Shown piece after piece: positions 10,890 through 18,842 of a stretch of 64,000 nt of DNA; position 1 is the first letter of the stretch, and the number at the start of each line of letters is the position of its first letter. Origin of the DNA: Synechococcus sp. CBW1108 (GTDB lineage Bacteria; Cyanobacteriota; Cyanobacteriia; PCC-6307; Cyanobiaceae); the NCBI RefSeq assembly GCF_015840335.1, contig NZ_CP060395.1, forward strand, positions 806,001 to 870,000, read 5' to 3'. The position numbers were made by a program, and so were the translations under genes. Under the pieces are notes generated by a model. It saw only the letters and a list, made by a program, of their open reading frames with translations. It was not told the DNA's origin and did not search any database.

Positions 10890-11900
10890 TTATGCCGAGG
10901 CAATGCCGAGCTGCTGCCACACCGCGGCCAGCAGCTCCGGCAAATTCCTGGCTGCCGCCGCCGAAATGGCCAGCACCGGCTGGCCACCCTGGCCCGCCAC
11001 ATGGCGATTCAGGATCTTGAGCTTGCTCGCCAGCTCTGTAGGTTCCAACAGCTCGATCTTACTGAGCACCACCAGGCGCGGCCGTTGATCAAGGCCATGG
11101 CCATAGGCGCTTAGCTCCCTTTCCACCACCTGCAGATCCGCCAGCACGTCGCCTGAGCTGGAATCGAGCAGATGCACCAGCAGGCGGGTGCGCTCGATAT
11201 GGCGCAGGAAGTCGTGGCCCAGGCCTGCCCCCCGGGCCGCACCGGCGATCAGGCCGGGGATGTCGGCAAAGACGGTGCCATCGCCACTGGGCCTGCGCAC
11301 CACGCCCAGGTTTGGCACCAGGGTGGTGAATGGGTAGTCGGCGATCTTGGGCCGCGCCGCTGACAGCACGGCGATCAGGGTGCTCTTGCCGGCATTGGGC
11401 AGGCCGATGATCCCCACCTCGGCAAGCAGTTTGAGCTCCAGCTGCAGCAGCCAGTCTTCGCCGTCCCTGCCTTCGGTGAACTTTTCCGGCGCCCGGTTGC
11501 GGTTGCTGAGGTAGTGGGCATTGCCCAGGCCGCCGCGGCCGCCCAGGGCCACCAGCAGCTCCTCGCCGGGGTCGGTGAGATCGCCGAGCAGGATTGCCGT
11601 GCGGGCGTCGCGCACCTGGGTGCCACAGGGCACCTTGATCACCAGGTGATCACCGCTGGCACCGGTGCGGCGGTTGGGGCCGCCCCGCCGCCCCTCGATG
11701 GCGGCAAACAGGCGCTTGTACTTGAAATCCAGCAGGGTCTGGAGGTTGGCATCGGCCACCAGCAGCACATCCCCGCCACGACCGCCATCGCCGCCGGAGG
11801 GCCCACCGGCGGGCACATATTTCTCGCGCCGAAAGGTGACGATTCCGTCACCCCCGCGGCCGGCCTTGACCGCGATCCGGGCCTGATCGATGAACTGCAT
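10890..11900 (-). CDS. obgE: Obg/CgtA GTPase
   Basis: A 336-residue ribosome-associated GTPase involved in 50S assembly and the stringent response. The Gly-rich Obg fold spans residues 1-158 ([36 protein letters not shown]), followed by the G domain with GLPNAGKST (G1), a switch region ending in DIPGLI (G3) and VLSKIE (G4). There is no long C-terminal OCT domain, as is usual for cyanobacterial Obg. The start is ATG 11900. Convergent with CP12 and divergent from the ABC ATPase gene. Confidence 0.97.
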   Translation of the reverse strand: MQFIDQARIAVKAGRGGDGIVTFRREKYVPAGGPSGGDGGRGGDVLLVADANLQTLLDFKYKRLFAAIEGRRGGPNRRTGASGDHLVIKVPCGTQVRDARTAILLGDLTDPGEELLVALGGRGGLGNAHYLSNRNRAPEKFTEGRDGEDWLLQLELKLLAEVGIIGLPNAGKSTLIAVLSAARPKIADYPFTTLVPNLGVVRRPSGDGTVFADIPGLIAGAARGAGLGHDFLRHIERTRLLVHLLDSSSGDVLADLQVVERELSAYGHGLDQRPRLVVLSKIELLEPTELASKLKILNRHVAGQGGQPVLAISAAAARNLPELLAAVWQQLGIASA

Positions 11901-11938
11901 TGCTCCAAACCTAGGATCGCGCCGTCTGAAGGCCCGTC

Positions 11939-13159
11939 TTGGCAGAGGTTCGCTTCCAGCAGGTCAGCAAGACCTACCCACCCCGCCGGGGGAGCGAGCC
12001 GGTGGAGGTGCTGCGCCAACTCGATCTCGATATCGAGGACGGCGAATTCCTGGTGTTGGTGGGGCCGTCGGGCTGCGGCAAGAGCACCCTGCTGCGCCTG
12101 CTGGCGGGCCTGGAACAGCCCACTGGCGGCGAGATCTACGTGGGCAGCCGGCCCGTGAGCCAGCTGCGCCCGGCCCAGCGCGACGTGGCCATGGTGTTTC
12201 AGAGCTATGCGCTCTATCCCCACCTGAGCGTGGCCGACAACATCGGCTTCGGGCTGCGGCGCAGCCGCCGGCGCAGCCTCCTGCAGCAGCTGCAGGACAG
12301 CCTGCACCTGGCCAGCCGGGGCCTGCCGCGGCGACTGCAGCTGCACTCGCCACGGGAAGGGCGCATTGCCGAGCGGATCGCCGAGGTGGCCGAAACCCTG
12401 GAGCTAGGCCAGCTGCTGGAGCGGCTGCCCAAGGAACTCTCCGGCGGCCAGAAGCAGCGTGTGGCCCTGGGCCGGGCCATCGCCCGGCAGCCGGCGGTGT
12501 TCCTGATGGATGAACCGCTCAGCAACCTCGACGCCAAGCTGCGCACCGGCACCCGCACCCAAATCGTTGAGCTGCAGCGGCGCCTGGGCACCACCACCTT
12601 GTATGTCACCCACGACCAGGTGGAGGCCATGACCATGGGCCACCGCATCGCCGTGCTCAACGCCGGCCGGCTGCAGCAACTGGGCACACCGATGGAGCTC
12701 TACCAGTGGCCCGCCAATTTGTTTGTGGCCCAGTTCATCGGCAGCCCGCCGATGAATCTGCTGCCGGTGCAGGCGATCGGCTCGGCTCAGGTGCAGCTGG
12801 GCAGCCGCAAGCTTGCAGTGGAGGGTCCCCTGGCCGAGGCGCTGGCGGCCCGCACCGGCCAGGAGCTCACCGGTGGGCTGCGGCCGGAGCACTTCCAGCT
12901 AGCTCCCGCCACCAACCGCAACCTGAGGGCCGAGGTGAGCCATGGCGAAGCCCTGGGCAACGAACAACTGCTCACCTGCCGGCTGGAGGAGGGCGGTCAC
13001 CTGGTGCAGGTTCGGGTCGGCCCAGAGGTAAGCCTGCCGCCGGGGGCAAGCCTGCACCTGGATGTGGATCCCCGCGGCTGGCGCCTGTTCGATCGGGCTG
13101 GCGATGCCCTGCCCCCATCGAGGCCTCGGGCCGCGCTGCCGGAACTGAAGCTGCCGTGA
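11939..13159 (+). CDS. Sugar-type ABC transporter ATPase (MalK/UgpC family)
   Basis: A 406-residue ATPase subunit of an importer for sugars, glucosylglycerol or glycerol-3-phosphate-like solutes. Walker A is GPSGCGKST, the Q loop [10 protein letters not shown], signature LSGGQKQR, Walker [13 protein letters not shown], and H loop VTHDQ. The C-terminal third is a TOBE/OB regulatory domain. Between the Q loop and the signature there is an extra ~40-residue basic segment ([17 protein letters not shown] and onward) compared with MalK, placed where the ATPase contacts its membrane partner. No permease or binding-protein gene is nearby, so the ATPase probably serves partners encoded elsewhere. The start is taken at TTG 11939; no ATG is well placed. 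Confidence 0.9.
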   Translation: MAEVRFQQVSKTYPPRRGSEPVEVLRQLDLDIEDGEFLVLVGPSGCGKSTLLRLLAGLEQPTGGEIYVGSRPVSQLRPAQRDVAMVFQSYALYPHLSVADNIGFGLRRSRRRSLLQQLQDSLHLASRGLPRRLQLHSPREGRIAERIAEVAETLELGQLLERLPKELSGGQKQRVALGRAIARQPAVFLMDEPLSNLDAKLRTGTRTQIVELQRRLGTTTLYVTHDQVEAMTMGHRIAVLNAGRLQQLGTPMELYQWPANLFVAQFIGSPPMNLLPVQAIGSAQVQLGSRKLAVEGPLAEALAARTGQELTGGLRPEHFQLAPATNRNLRAEVSHGEALGNEQLLTCRLEEGGHLVQVRVGPEVSLPPGASLHLDVDPRGWRLFDRAGDALPPSRPRAALPELKLP

Positions 13160-13170
13160 CGCCCAGCGCC

Positions 13171-13433
13171 ATGCCCGTTCGATCGTTGACGCAATCACTA
13201 CTGCGCTGGCCTGAGCCGGAGCTGGTGCTTCACCAGGTTTTCGGCTGGGCCGAACTGATGGCGGTGCAGCACCCCGGCCTGGAGCGGGTGGGCGTTTTCG
13301 GCAGCTACGGCCGCGGCGACGCCGGCGTGGGCAGCGACCTGGATCTGCTGTGCCCTGGTGTTCACTCCCGCCGAGCACGGTGAACTGATCGCCTCCGGCA
13401 CCGCCATGGCCCGCGCGGCTCGCACCCCCTTCA
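13171..13433 (+). pseudogene. Decayed nucleotidyltransferase (MNT-like)
   Basis: ATG 13171 opens a frame that reads as the N-terminus of a small polbeta-type nucleotidyltransferase: GSYGRGDAGVGSDLDLL is the GSx10DxD motif. The frame then ends at 13383 after 70 residues. The +1 frame immediately continues with VFTPAEHGELIASGTAMAR, which looks like the C-terminal part of the same family (LLVFTPAEW-type). The ~30 residues that normally lie between these blocks, with the third catalytic Asp, are missing. This looks like an internal deletion of about 100 bases that also shifted the frame, followed by loss of the true 3' end near the Uma2 gene. A functional enzyme is unlikely. It could be compared with the intact pair at 17407-18380. 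Confidence 0.7.
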
Positions 13434-14135
13434 GCCCGCCCAGATTTCCTCCAGCTCCAGCACCAGAGCGGGAAAGTGGGGCGCCCCATCCAGCCGGGTG
13501 GCAGCCCCGATCCGCCAGCCCTGCTTGCCATCGGCCAGCGGTCCCCACACTTCCGCGGTCCGCTCTGCTGGGATCAGCAACCAGCCCAGCTTGGCCCCGT
13601 TGCGCTGGTAGGCGGCCATCTTCTGGCGCAATGCGGTGATCCCGCGCGGGCCGTCATCGCTGGGACTGGCCAGTTCCACCACCAGATCGGGGCAGAGCGG
13701 CGCGAAGCCACGGCGCTCTGCCCCGCTGAGGGCCTGCCAGCGATCCAGGTCAACCAGCGAGACATCAGGACTGAGCACCGAGTTGTCCGGCAGGCGGAAA
13801 CCGGTGGAGCTGTCGAACACCTTCCAGCCGCCGGCGGTACGCGTCCAGGCCTGAATCTGAAAGAGCAGGTTGGCGTTGCGGGCTCCTGTTTCGCCTCCGG
13901 TAGGAGTCATCGGGATCAGGGAGCCATCAGCGGCCAGCTCAAGCACGGCCTCAGGATTGGCCTGGCACAGCTCGGCGAACTGCTCCGGGTTGAGCCTCAG
14001 GCTGCCGCTGAGCGGCAGCGGCAGAGTCAGCGAGCCGCACGGTTGTTCCGGGATCAAAAGCCCAGGGCAGGGCGAGCCAGTGCAGGGCGGCTTGGGGGAG
14101 AGCGGCGCTTCGGTACTGGCTGGGGCGAGCGTCAT
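13431..14135 (-). CDS. Uma2 family nuclease-like protein (DUF820)
   Basis: A 234-residue protein of the Uma2 group, cyanobacterial proteins with a PD-(D/E)XK restriction-like fold and often many copies per genome. The pattern is present: VLELAADGSLIPMTPTGG, LSPDVSLVDLDRW (Asp), CPDLVVELASPSDD (Glu) and QKMAAYQRNGAKLGWLLIP (Lys). The biological role of the family is unsettled. The ATG at 14135 lies inside a 35-bp sequence that is repeated at 14753-14787, next to the mutS2 stop. This suggests uma2 once followed mutS2 directly. The N-terminal ~45 residues before LRLNPEQF are Pro-rich and poorly conserved. Confidence 0.85.
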   Translation of the reverse strand: MTLAPASTEAPLSPKPPCTGSPCPGLLIPEQPCGSLTLPLPLSGSLRLNPEQFAELCQANPEAVLELAADGSLIPMTPTGGETGARNANLLFQIQAWTRTAGGWKVFDSSTGFRLPDNSVLSPDVSLVDLDRWQALSGAERRGFAPLCPDLVVELASPSDDGPRGITALRQKMAAYQRNGAKLGWLLIPAERTAEVWGPLADGKQGWRIGAATRLDGAPHFPALVLELEEIWAG

Positions 14136-14149
14136 GTCCCTGCCGAAGG
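14115..14149. repeat. 35-bp direct repeat, copy 1 (uma2 start region)
   Basis: Exact match over 35 bases to 14753-14787. It covers the start codon and first codons of uma2 on the minus strand. The flanks differ immediately on both sides. The two copies bracket the antitoxin/toxin pair, 638 bases apart. Confidence 0.95.
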
Positions 14150-14216
14150 ATGGCCCAAGGCTAAAGGCAGCATCCCATATATCACAACATCGTCTCGGGT
14201 CTCGCGGTACGCTTTT

Positions 14217-14224
14217 ACGTACGT
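14217..14224 (+). promoter_or_regulatory. Palindrome ahead of the antitoxin gene (possible operator)
   Basis: The perfect 8-base palindrome ACGTACGT lies 24 bases before the proposed antitoxin start, with a related GGTAC element at 14206-14210. Phd/YefM-type antitoxins usually repress their own operon by binding short palindromes in this position. The stretch 14170-14230 is noticeably AT-richer than its surroundings, as expected for a promoter. Confidence 0.35.
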
Positions 14225-14247
14225 TCTCCGAGGTCCGTGCGACCATT

Positions 14248-14481
14248 GTGTCGGCCACGGAAGCTCGCAGGCGCCTCTACGCCTTAATTGATGAGGTGGG
14301 GCAATCCCATCAACCGGTGCAGATCCACGGCAAGAGGGGGAACGCGGTCCTGATTTCCGAGGCCGACTGGCACTCGATTGAGGAAACGCTCCATCTGTTG
14401 GCCATTCCCGGGATGCGCGAGTCGATCCTGGAAGGAATGGCCACCGAAGCCTCAGAACTGAGCAGCGAACCAGGCTGGTGA
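14248..14481 (+). CDS. Phd/YefM-type antitoxin
   Basis: A 77-residue protein, the antitoxin of a type II toxin-antitoxin pair. SATEARRRLYALIDEV is the Phd/YefM N-terminal DNA-binding signature; PVQIHGKRGNAVLISEADW completes the fold, and the C-terminal acidic tail (GMRESILEGMATEASEL) would wrap the toxin. GTG 14248 is proposed as start because the family begins right there; a GAGG 14 bases upstream is a weak ribosome site. An in-frame ATG at 14134, inside the direct repeat, would add 38 unrelated residues. Its stop overlaps the toxin start (GTGA), the standard coupled arrangement. Confidence 0.85.
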   Translation: MSATEARRRLYALIDEVGQSHQPVQIHGKRGNAVLISEADWHSIEETLHLLAIPGMRESILEGMATEASELSSEPGW

Positions 14482-14744
14482 GCTGGACCGTTTTATTCAC
14501 CAAACAGGCTCAGAAGGATGCCCGCAAACTTGCCTCCGCCTCGCCTGCTCTAAAGCAGAAAGCCCAGGCCCTGCTTGATCTGTTGGCTGCTGATCCCTAC
14601 CAACAACCACCGCCCTACGAAGCCCTGGTGGGAGATCTCAGCGGATGCTGCTCCAGGCGGATCAACATCCAACACCGGTTGGTGTATCAAGTGCTGGAGG
14701 ACTTGCGCCTGGTGAAGGTGTTACGCATGTGGACTCGCAACTAA
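14478..14744 (+). CDS. YoeB/Txe-type mRNA interferase toxin, altered C-terminus
   Basis: An 88-residue RelE-superfamily toxin of the YoeB type, which cleaves mRNA on the ribosome. GDLSGCCSRRINIQHRLVYQV matches the YoeB core, with YEAL giving the Glu equivalent to Glu46 and the Arg of HRLVY equivalent to Arg65. YoeB proteins end in a His-Tyr pair (His83/Tyr84 in E. coli; RMWTHYE in many homologs) where the His is catalytic. Here the end is RMWTRN, so Arg and Asn replace them. The toxin may therefore be weakened or dead, or the end may have been altered. Starts at GTG 14478, overlapping the antitoxin stop. Confidence 0.87.
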   Translation: MSWTVLFTKQAQKDARKLASASPALKQKAQALLDLLAADPYQQPPPYEALVGDLSGCCSRRINIQHRLVYQVLEDLRLVKVLRMWTRN

Positions 14745-14752
14745 TAGGCGTG

Positions 14753-14787
14753 ACTGGCTGGGGCGAGCGTCATGTCCCTGCCGAAGG
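14753..14787. repeat. 35-bp direct repeat, copy 2 (next to mutS2 end)
   Basis: Identical to 14115-14149. It starts 8 bases after the toxin stop codon and ends 9 bases before the mutS2 stop. On the minus strand it still contains the ATG and first codons of uma2 (MTLAPAS), here followed by unrelated sequence, so it reads as a duplicated fragment of the uma2 start. Confidence 0.95.
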
Positions 14788-14796
14788 GCAGCCCCC

Positions 14797-17229
14797 TCAC
14801 TTCACCCACACCACGCTGCAGCCCGCGCCCCCGTCGCCCTGCTCGGCATCGCTCACCCTCTCCACGTAGGGCACCGTTGCCAACCAGGCCCGCAGGCCGC
14901 CCTTGAGCTTGCCGGTGCCGATGCCGTGGATCACCCACACCGGGCCATTGGCCTGGCGCAGGCGCTCCTCCAGTTGGGCCTCCGCCTCATGCACCCTGAG
15001 GCCGCGCACGTCCACCGTGTTGCGCTCACTGCGCACAGCGGGGCCCCGGCCGCCCAGCCCCCGCTGCCCCTTGACCTGCACCTGCACCTCAGGGGGTGAC
15101 GGTTTTTCGCCATGAAGCCCCTCGATCGCGGCCAGCTCCAGGGTCAGCCGCATCAGGCCGCAGCGCACGGTGAGCTCCCGGCCGTCATCGGAGAGGGCCA
15201 GCACCTCGCCGGCTTTGCCCAGCGACAACACCCGCACCCGATCGCCAACCACCGGCATCCAGCCGCGATGCTCGCGCCGCTCCGGGGTGGGGCGGTGCTG
15301 CTGCTCGAGGTGCTTGAGCCGCTGGCCGGCCTGGCGGGCGGTTTCACCCAGGGCGGCGCTGCTGGCGGCCCCCGAGCCTGAACCCTGGCGCAACCGGCGG
15401 ATGATCCGCTTCACCTCATTCTGGCCCTGGCGAATCGAGCGCTCCAGCTGCTGGCGCCGCTGCTCCTGCAGCTCGGCGCTCTGCTGCTTTTGCTGCTGCC
15501 AGCGCTCCAGCAGCTCCTCATGCAGCAGCTCGGTGCGGGCCAGCAGAACAGCGGCCTCCTCGGCGGCCTCCTGCTGGCGCTGGCGCTGGTTTTCCAGCCC
15601 AGCGATCACCTGGTTCACCTCCCCCTCGCCGCGCGGCGCCAGCAGCGCTTCGGCCTCGCTCAGCACGGCGCCAGCGAGGCCGAGGCGGCTGGCGATCGCC
15701 AGGGCATTGCTGCGGCCTGGGATGCCCCACTGCAGGTGGTAGGTGGGTGAGAGGGTCTCCACGTTGAACGCCACCGAGGCGTTCTCGAAGCGCGGGTCGT
15801 TGTACTTGAGGGCCTTGAGTTCGCCGAAGTGGGTGGTGGCGATAGTCAGCCGGGCCCGATCGGCCAGGTGCTTGAGCAGGGCCGTGGCCAGGGCCGAACC
15901 CTCGAGCGGATCGGTGCCGGCACCCACCTCATCGAGCAGCACCAGGGCCGGCCCCGCCACCAGACCTTCCCCAGCCCCAGCGGGAAGGGCAGCCAGGATG
16001 CGGGCGATGCGGCGGATGTGGCCGCTGAAGGTGGAGAGGTTCTGCTGCAGCGATTGCTCATCGCCGATGTCGGCCAGCACAAGAGCGCACCAGGGCAGGC
16101 GCGGCGTGCCGCTGCAGGGCAGGAACAGGCCGGCCCTGGCCATCAGCGCCGCCAGGCCCACACTCTTGAGGGTGACGGTCTTGCCGCCGGTGTTCGGGCC
16201 GGTAATCGCCACCACCCGCAGCTCTGGGGCCACCTGAATCGTCACCGGCACCACCGGCTGACCGCCCTCGCGCTTGTGCTGCCACAGCAGCAGCGGATGG
16301 CGCAGGTCGCGCAGCTCAAAGGGGGCCGCCGAGCCGTCCAGCAGCACAGGGCGCACCGCCCCCAGCCAGGCGCCGTAGCGGGCCCGGGCCAGGGCAGCAT
16401 CCAGGCGCACCAAAATCCCATGCAGCTGATCCAACGGCTCCGCCTGCTCCCCCACCAGGGCGCTGAGGGCCAACAGCACCTCACGCTCGAGTTCCCGCTC
16501 CTGCCCCTGCAGCTCCCGCAGGCGGTTGCCGAGGGAGATCACCGCCTGGGGTTCGATGAACACCGTCTGGCCCGAGGCGGAGCTGTCGTGCACCAGGCCC
16601 TTCACCTGGCCGGCGGCCCCGGCCTTCACCGCCAGCACCGGCCGGCCTGAGCGCTCCGAGATCACGCTGTCTTGCAGCAGGGGCCCGTAGCGGCGCACCA
16701 GCTCCTGCAGCCGCTCGCGCCGCTCGGCCAACGCCGCCTGCAGGCGGCGGCGCAGGGCCGCCAGCTCCTCGCTGGCCCGATCCGCCACCCGGCCGCCCTC
16801 CTCCAGGCAGTGGTGCAGGCGCTGCTCCAGCTCCGGCAGGGTGCGCAGCTCGCTCACCAGCTCGGTGCAGACCGGTCGCAGCTCCGGATCGTCGATCTGA
16901 CGCCTCAGCCGCCGCGCCGCCGCCAGGGTGCCGGCCAGGGCCAGCAGCTGCTCGCCACCGGCGCAGCCGCCCTTGGCGCCCAGGGCCACCGTGGGGCTGA
17001 TGTCCACCGCCCCCAGGAAACTGAGGCCGCCCTCCACCAACCCATCGAGACCCAACAACTCGGTGGTTTCGGCCAGCAGCCGTTGACTGGCGGCGAGATC
17101 GGCAGGCAGGGGCAGGGCGCGGCAGTGGCGACCACCGGCGTCGGTGCTGGCAAAGCTGGCCAGGTGGGCCGCCAGCCGCGGCCACTCCAGCAGCACCAGG
17201 GTTTCGGCGGCGATGGCGGCATCACTCAC
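14797..17229 (-). CDS. mutS2: Endonuclease MutS2
   Basis: An 810-residue MutS-family protein without the mismatch-recognition domain; it acts on branched DNA, suppressing recombination, and on collided ribosomes in some bacteria. The lever/core helices occupy residues ~1-290, then the ATPase with GPNTGGKTVTLK (Walker A), LVLADIGDEQS and VLLDEVGAGTDPLEG (Walker B/signature). A long Gln/Arg-rich coiled coil spans ~510-620. The C-terminal ~80 residues are the Smr nuclease domain: VDVRGLRVHEAEAQLE and VIHGIGTGKLKGGLRAWL. Start ATG 17229. The two toxin-antitoxin pairs flank it on either side, on the opposite strand. Confidence 0.96.
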   Translation of the reverse strand: MSDAAIAAETLVLLEWPRLAAHLASFASTDAGGRHCRALPLPADLAASQRLLAETTELLGLDGLVEGGLSFLGAVDISPTVALGAKGGCAGGEQLLALAGTLAAARRLRRQIDDPELRPVCTELVSELRTLPELEQRLHHCLEEGGRVADRASEELAALRRRLQAALAERRERLQELVRRYGPLLQDSVISERSGRPVLAVKAGAAGQVKGLVHDSSASGQTVFIEPQAVISLGNRLRELQGQERELEREVLLALSALVGEQAEPLDQLHGILVRLDAALARARYGAWLGAVRPVLLDGSAAPFELRDLRHPLLLWQHKREGGQPVVPVTIQVAPELRVVAITGPNTGGKTVTLKSVGLAALMARAGLFLPCSGTPRLPWCALVLADIGDEQSLQQNLSTFSGHIRRIARILAALPAGAGEGLVAGPALVLLDEVGAGTDPLEGSALATALLKHLADRARLTIATTHFGELKALKYNDPRFENASVAFNVETLSPTYHLQWGIPGRSNALAIASRLGLAGAVLSEAEALLAPRGEGEVNQVIAGLENQRQRQQEAAEEAAVLLARTELLHEELLERWQQQKQQSAELQEQRRQQLERSIRQGQNEVKRIIRRLRQGSGSGAASSAALGETARQAGQRLKHLEQQHRPTPERREHRGWMPVVGDRVRVLSLGKAGEVLALSDDGRELTVRCGLMRLTLELAAIEGLHGEKPSPPEVQVQVKGQRGLGGRGPAVRSERNTVDVRGLRVHEAEAQLEERLRQANGPVWVIHGIGTGKLKGGLRAWLATVPYVERVSDAEQGDGGAGCSVVWVK

Positions 17230-17406
17230 CAGCGTTGAGCGGCAGCCCCTGGGCCAAGGGGCCGAGTGATTGGGTTGGGGCCGCAGCCATGGTGATGAGA
17301 CTTGCTCTGACCATTCTCGGGCAATGCACCAGCGGCAGCGAGTTTGGGCATAGGGGAGTTAAACCAACTGGAATCCCACGACAAGCAACTTGCCTACGAT
17401 GAATAC

Positions 17407-17802
17407 ATGGCCAAGACGCCCCTGCTGACACCCCTACAGCGTGAACACTGGCAGCGCCGCTGGGCCAGCGAGGCCGGGCAATTGCAGCAGCGCCGCCGCC
17501 AGCTGCTGGAGGTGGCGGCGACCGTGGCGTCCGAGCTGCGTGCTCAGTGGCCCGAAGTGTCGCTCTGGCTATTTGGCTCGAGCCTGGGACCAGGCTTTCA
17601 TGCCGATTCGGATCTCGATTTAGCTGTGGCACAGTTGCCGGCCGGGGACCTGATTGAGGCTTTGGATTTGGCGCAACGCTGCGCTGGTCGGGAACTAGAC
17701 CGCCACAAAGCCTCGCCGGTCGCCCTCGACCTTGTGCGACTGGAGGCGTTGCCCTTGTGCTGGCAGGAGCGGATCCAGCGAGATGGCCAACCCCTGCGCT
17801 GA
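17407..17802 (+). CDS. MNT-type nucleotidyltransferase (probable antitoxin)
   Basis: A 131-residue minimal nucleotidyltransferase. The active-site motif GSSLGPGFHADSDLDLAV (GSx10DxD) and a third Asp in PVALDLVRLEALP are present. In MNT/HepT modules this protein AMPylates or oligoadenylates the HEPN RNase encoded next to it and so neutralises it; a downstream HepT-like gene is present here. ATG 17407 is preferred; a TTG at 17344 would extend it by 21 residues. A TACGAT box at 17395-17400 lies so close to the ATG that the message might be leaderless. The gap to the next start is five bases. Confidence 0.8.
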   Translation: MAKTPLLTPLQREHWQRRWASEAGQLQQRRRQLLEVAATVASELRAQWPEVSLWLFGSSLGPGFHADSDLDLAVAQLPAGDLIEALDLAQRCAGRELDRHKASPVALDLVRLEALPLCWQERIQRDGQPLR

Positions 17803-17807
17803 TTGCC

Positions 17808-18380
17808 ATGCCACCTGATCCACCCCCGCCCAGGCGACTGCGCGATCTGGCAACCGATCTGGCGGTGGAGCGCCAGCGGCTGGAAGCCCTGATCGCAAGC
17901 TTGGAGAGGCTTTCCCAGCGATGGCAAAGCGAGGGCGCTGATGCCGAGCGGGTGGATGCGGCAGCCCTACGTCTGCAAAACCTCTACACCGGCATCGAGC
18001 GCTGCCTGCTGCAGATCGTGCGGGTACTGAATGGCGGCACTCCTGAAGGTGCCGACTGGCACCGCCGGCTATTGGATCGCCTCACCCAGGCCACGGACCT
18101 AAGACCGCCCCTGTTGTCTGCCTCTACGGCTCAATCACTGGCGAAACTGCTGGGATTTCGCCATGTTGTCCGTCACCTCTACGCCGACGATCTGGATCCA
18201 GAGCAAGTGAACCTGCGGTTGGCAGGTGCCCTGGAACTCTGGCCGCGGCTAAGCGCCGATCTGGCGAGCTTCGATAGCTGGCTGAAGGAACTGATCACCA
18301 TTGGAGAGGCCGGCCGCAGGCCCCTTGGAGGACTTGGTCAGCCGCCCAGGTTGGAGGGGATTCCGCCGGCGGGCTCATAG
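17808..18380 (+). CDS. HepT-like HEPN-domain RNase toxin
   Basis: A 190-residue helical protein directly after the MNT gene. The segment FRHVVRHLYADDLDPEQV contains an Rx4H pair followed by a Tyr, the HEPN/HepT catalytic pattern (Rx4-6H.Y). The middle, NLYTGIERCLLQIVRVLNGG, matches the helix that in HepT proteins carries the dimer interface. HEPN toxins cleave RNA, often tRNA. It is longer than the usual ~110-150 residue HepT, with an N-terminal Leu/Arg-rich helix. The last 43 bases overlap the convergent VOC gene. Family placement rests on motif and gene order. Confidence 0.75.
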   Translation: MPPDPPPPRRLRDLATDLAVERQRLEALIASLERLSQRWQSEGADAERVDAAALRLQNLYTGIERCLLQIVRVLNGGTPEGADWHRRLLDRLTQATDLRPPLLSASTAQSLAKLLGFRHVVRHLYADDLDPEQVNLRLAGALELWPRLSADLASFDSWLKELITIGEAGRRPLGGLGQPPRLEGIPPAGS

Positions 18381-18727
18381 AGCATCTCCAGCCAGTTGCC
18401 TTCCGGATCCTGCAGGTAGAAGGAGGCCGTGCCGTCGCGGTGGTCGTGCACCGGACCACAGCTGTGGCCGGCCGCCAACAGGCCGGCGCGTACCTCATCC
18501 ACCTCCGAGCGCTGGTGAAAGTGGAAAGCGAAGTGGGGGCCTGCGGCCCGGTAGCTTTCGCTGAGCAGGGCGATGCCCGTGCCGCCGCCTGGCCATTCCA
18601 GGTAGGCCCAGTCGGGGGCATCCCAGGTGAGTTGCAAGCCCAAGGAGAGATAGAAAGCCTTGGCCCGCTCCATGTCCTGCACCCGCAGGGCCACATGGCC
18701 AAGGCGATGGACTGGGGCCGGAGCCAT
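18338..18727 (-). CDS. VOC/glyoxalase-fold protein
   Basis: A 129-residue vicinal-oxygen-chelate protein with two beta-alpha-beta-beta-beta units: HRLGHVALRVQDMERAKAFYLSLG (first) and EVDEVRAGLLAAGHSCG to FYLQDPEGNWLEML (second). Metal-ligand candidates are the His in LGHVAL, the His in GPHFAFHF and the Glu in NWLEML. This resembles glyoxalase I or fosfomycin-resistance relatives, but the substrate cannot be assigned. ATG 18727 is preferred; an in-frame ATG at 18751 adds eight residues. The 3' end overlaps the HepT-like gene from the other strand. Confidence 0.8.
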   Translation of the reverse strand: MAPAPVHRLGHVALRVQDMERAKAFYLSLGLQLTWDAPDWAYLEWPGGGTGIALLSESYRAAGPHFAFHFHQRSEVDEVRAGLLAAGHSCGPVHDHRDGTASFYLQDPEGNWLEMLYEPAGGIPSNLGG

Positions 18728-18842
18728 GGACGCCTGTAGCAAAGAAGGCATTGTCGGGCACTGCGCCAGTCAGTGTGGTTCTGGTGCAGCTTGACCACCA
18801 GCAGCAACCAGGCCGTGCCGACAAGGGTATGCAGGGGGTAAG

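Noticed and set aside
17222-17809. Minus-strand frame of 195 codons opposite the MNT gene
   Set aside because: Pro/Ala/Arg-rich with no motif, and the opposite frame has a clear nucleotidyltransferase active site.
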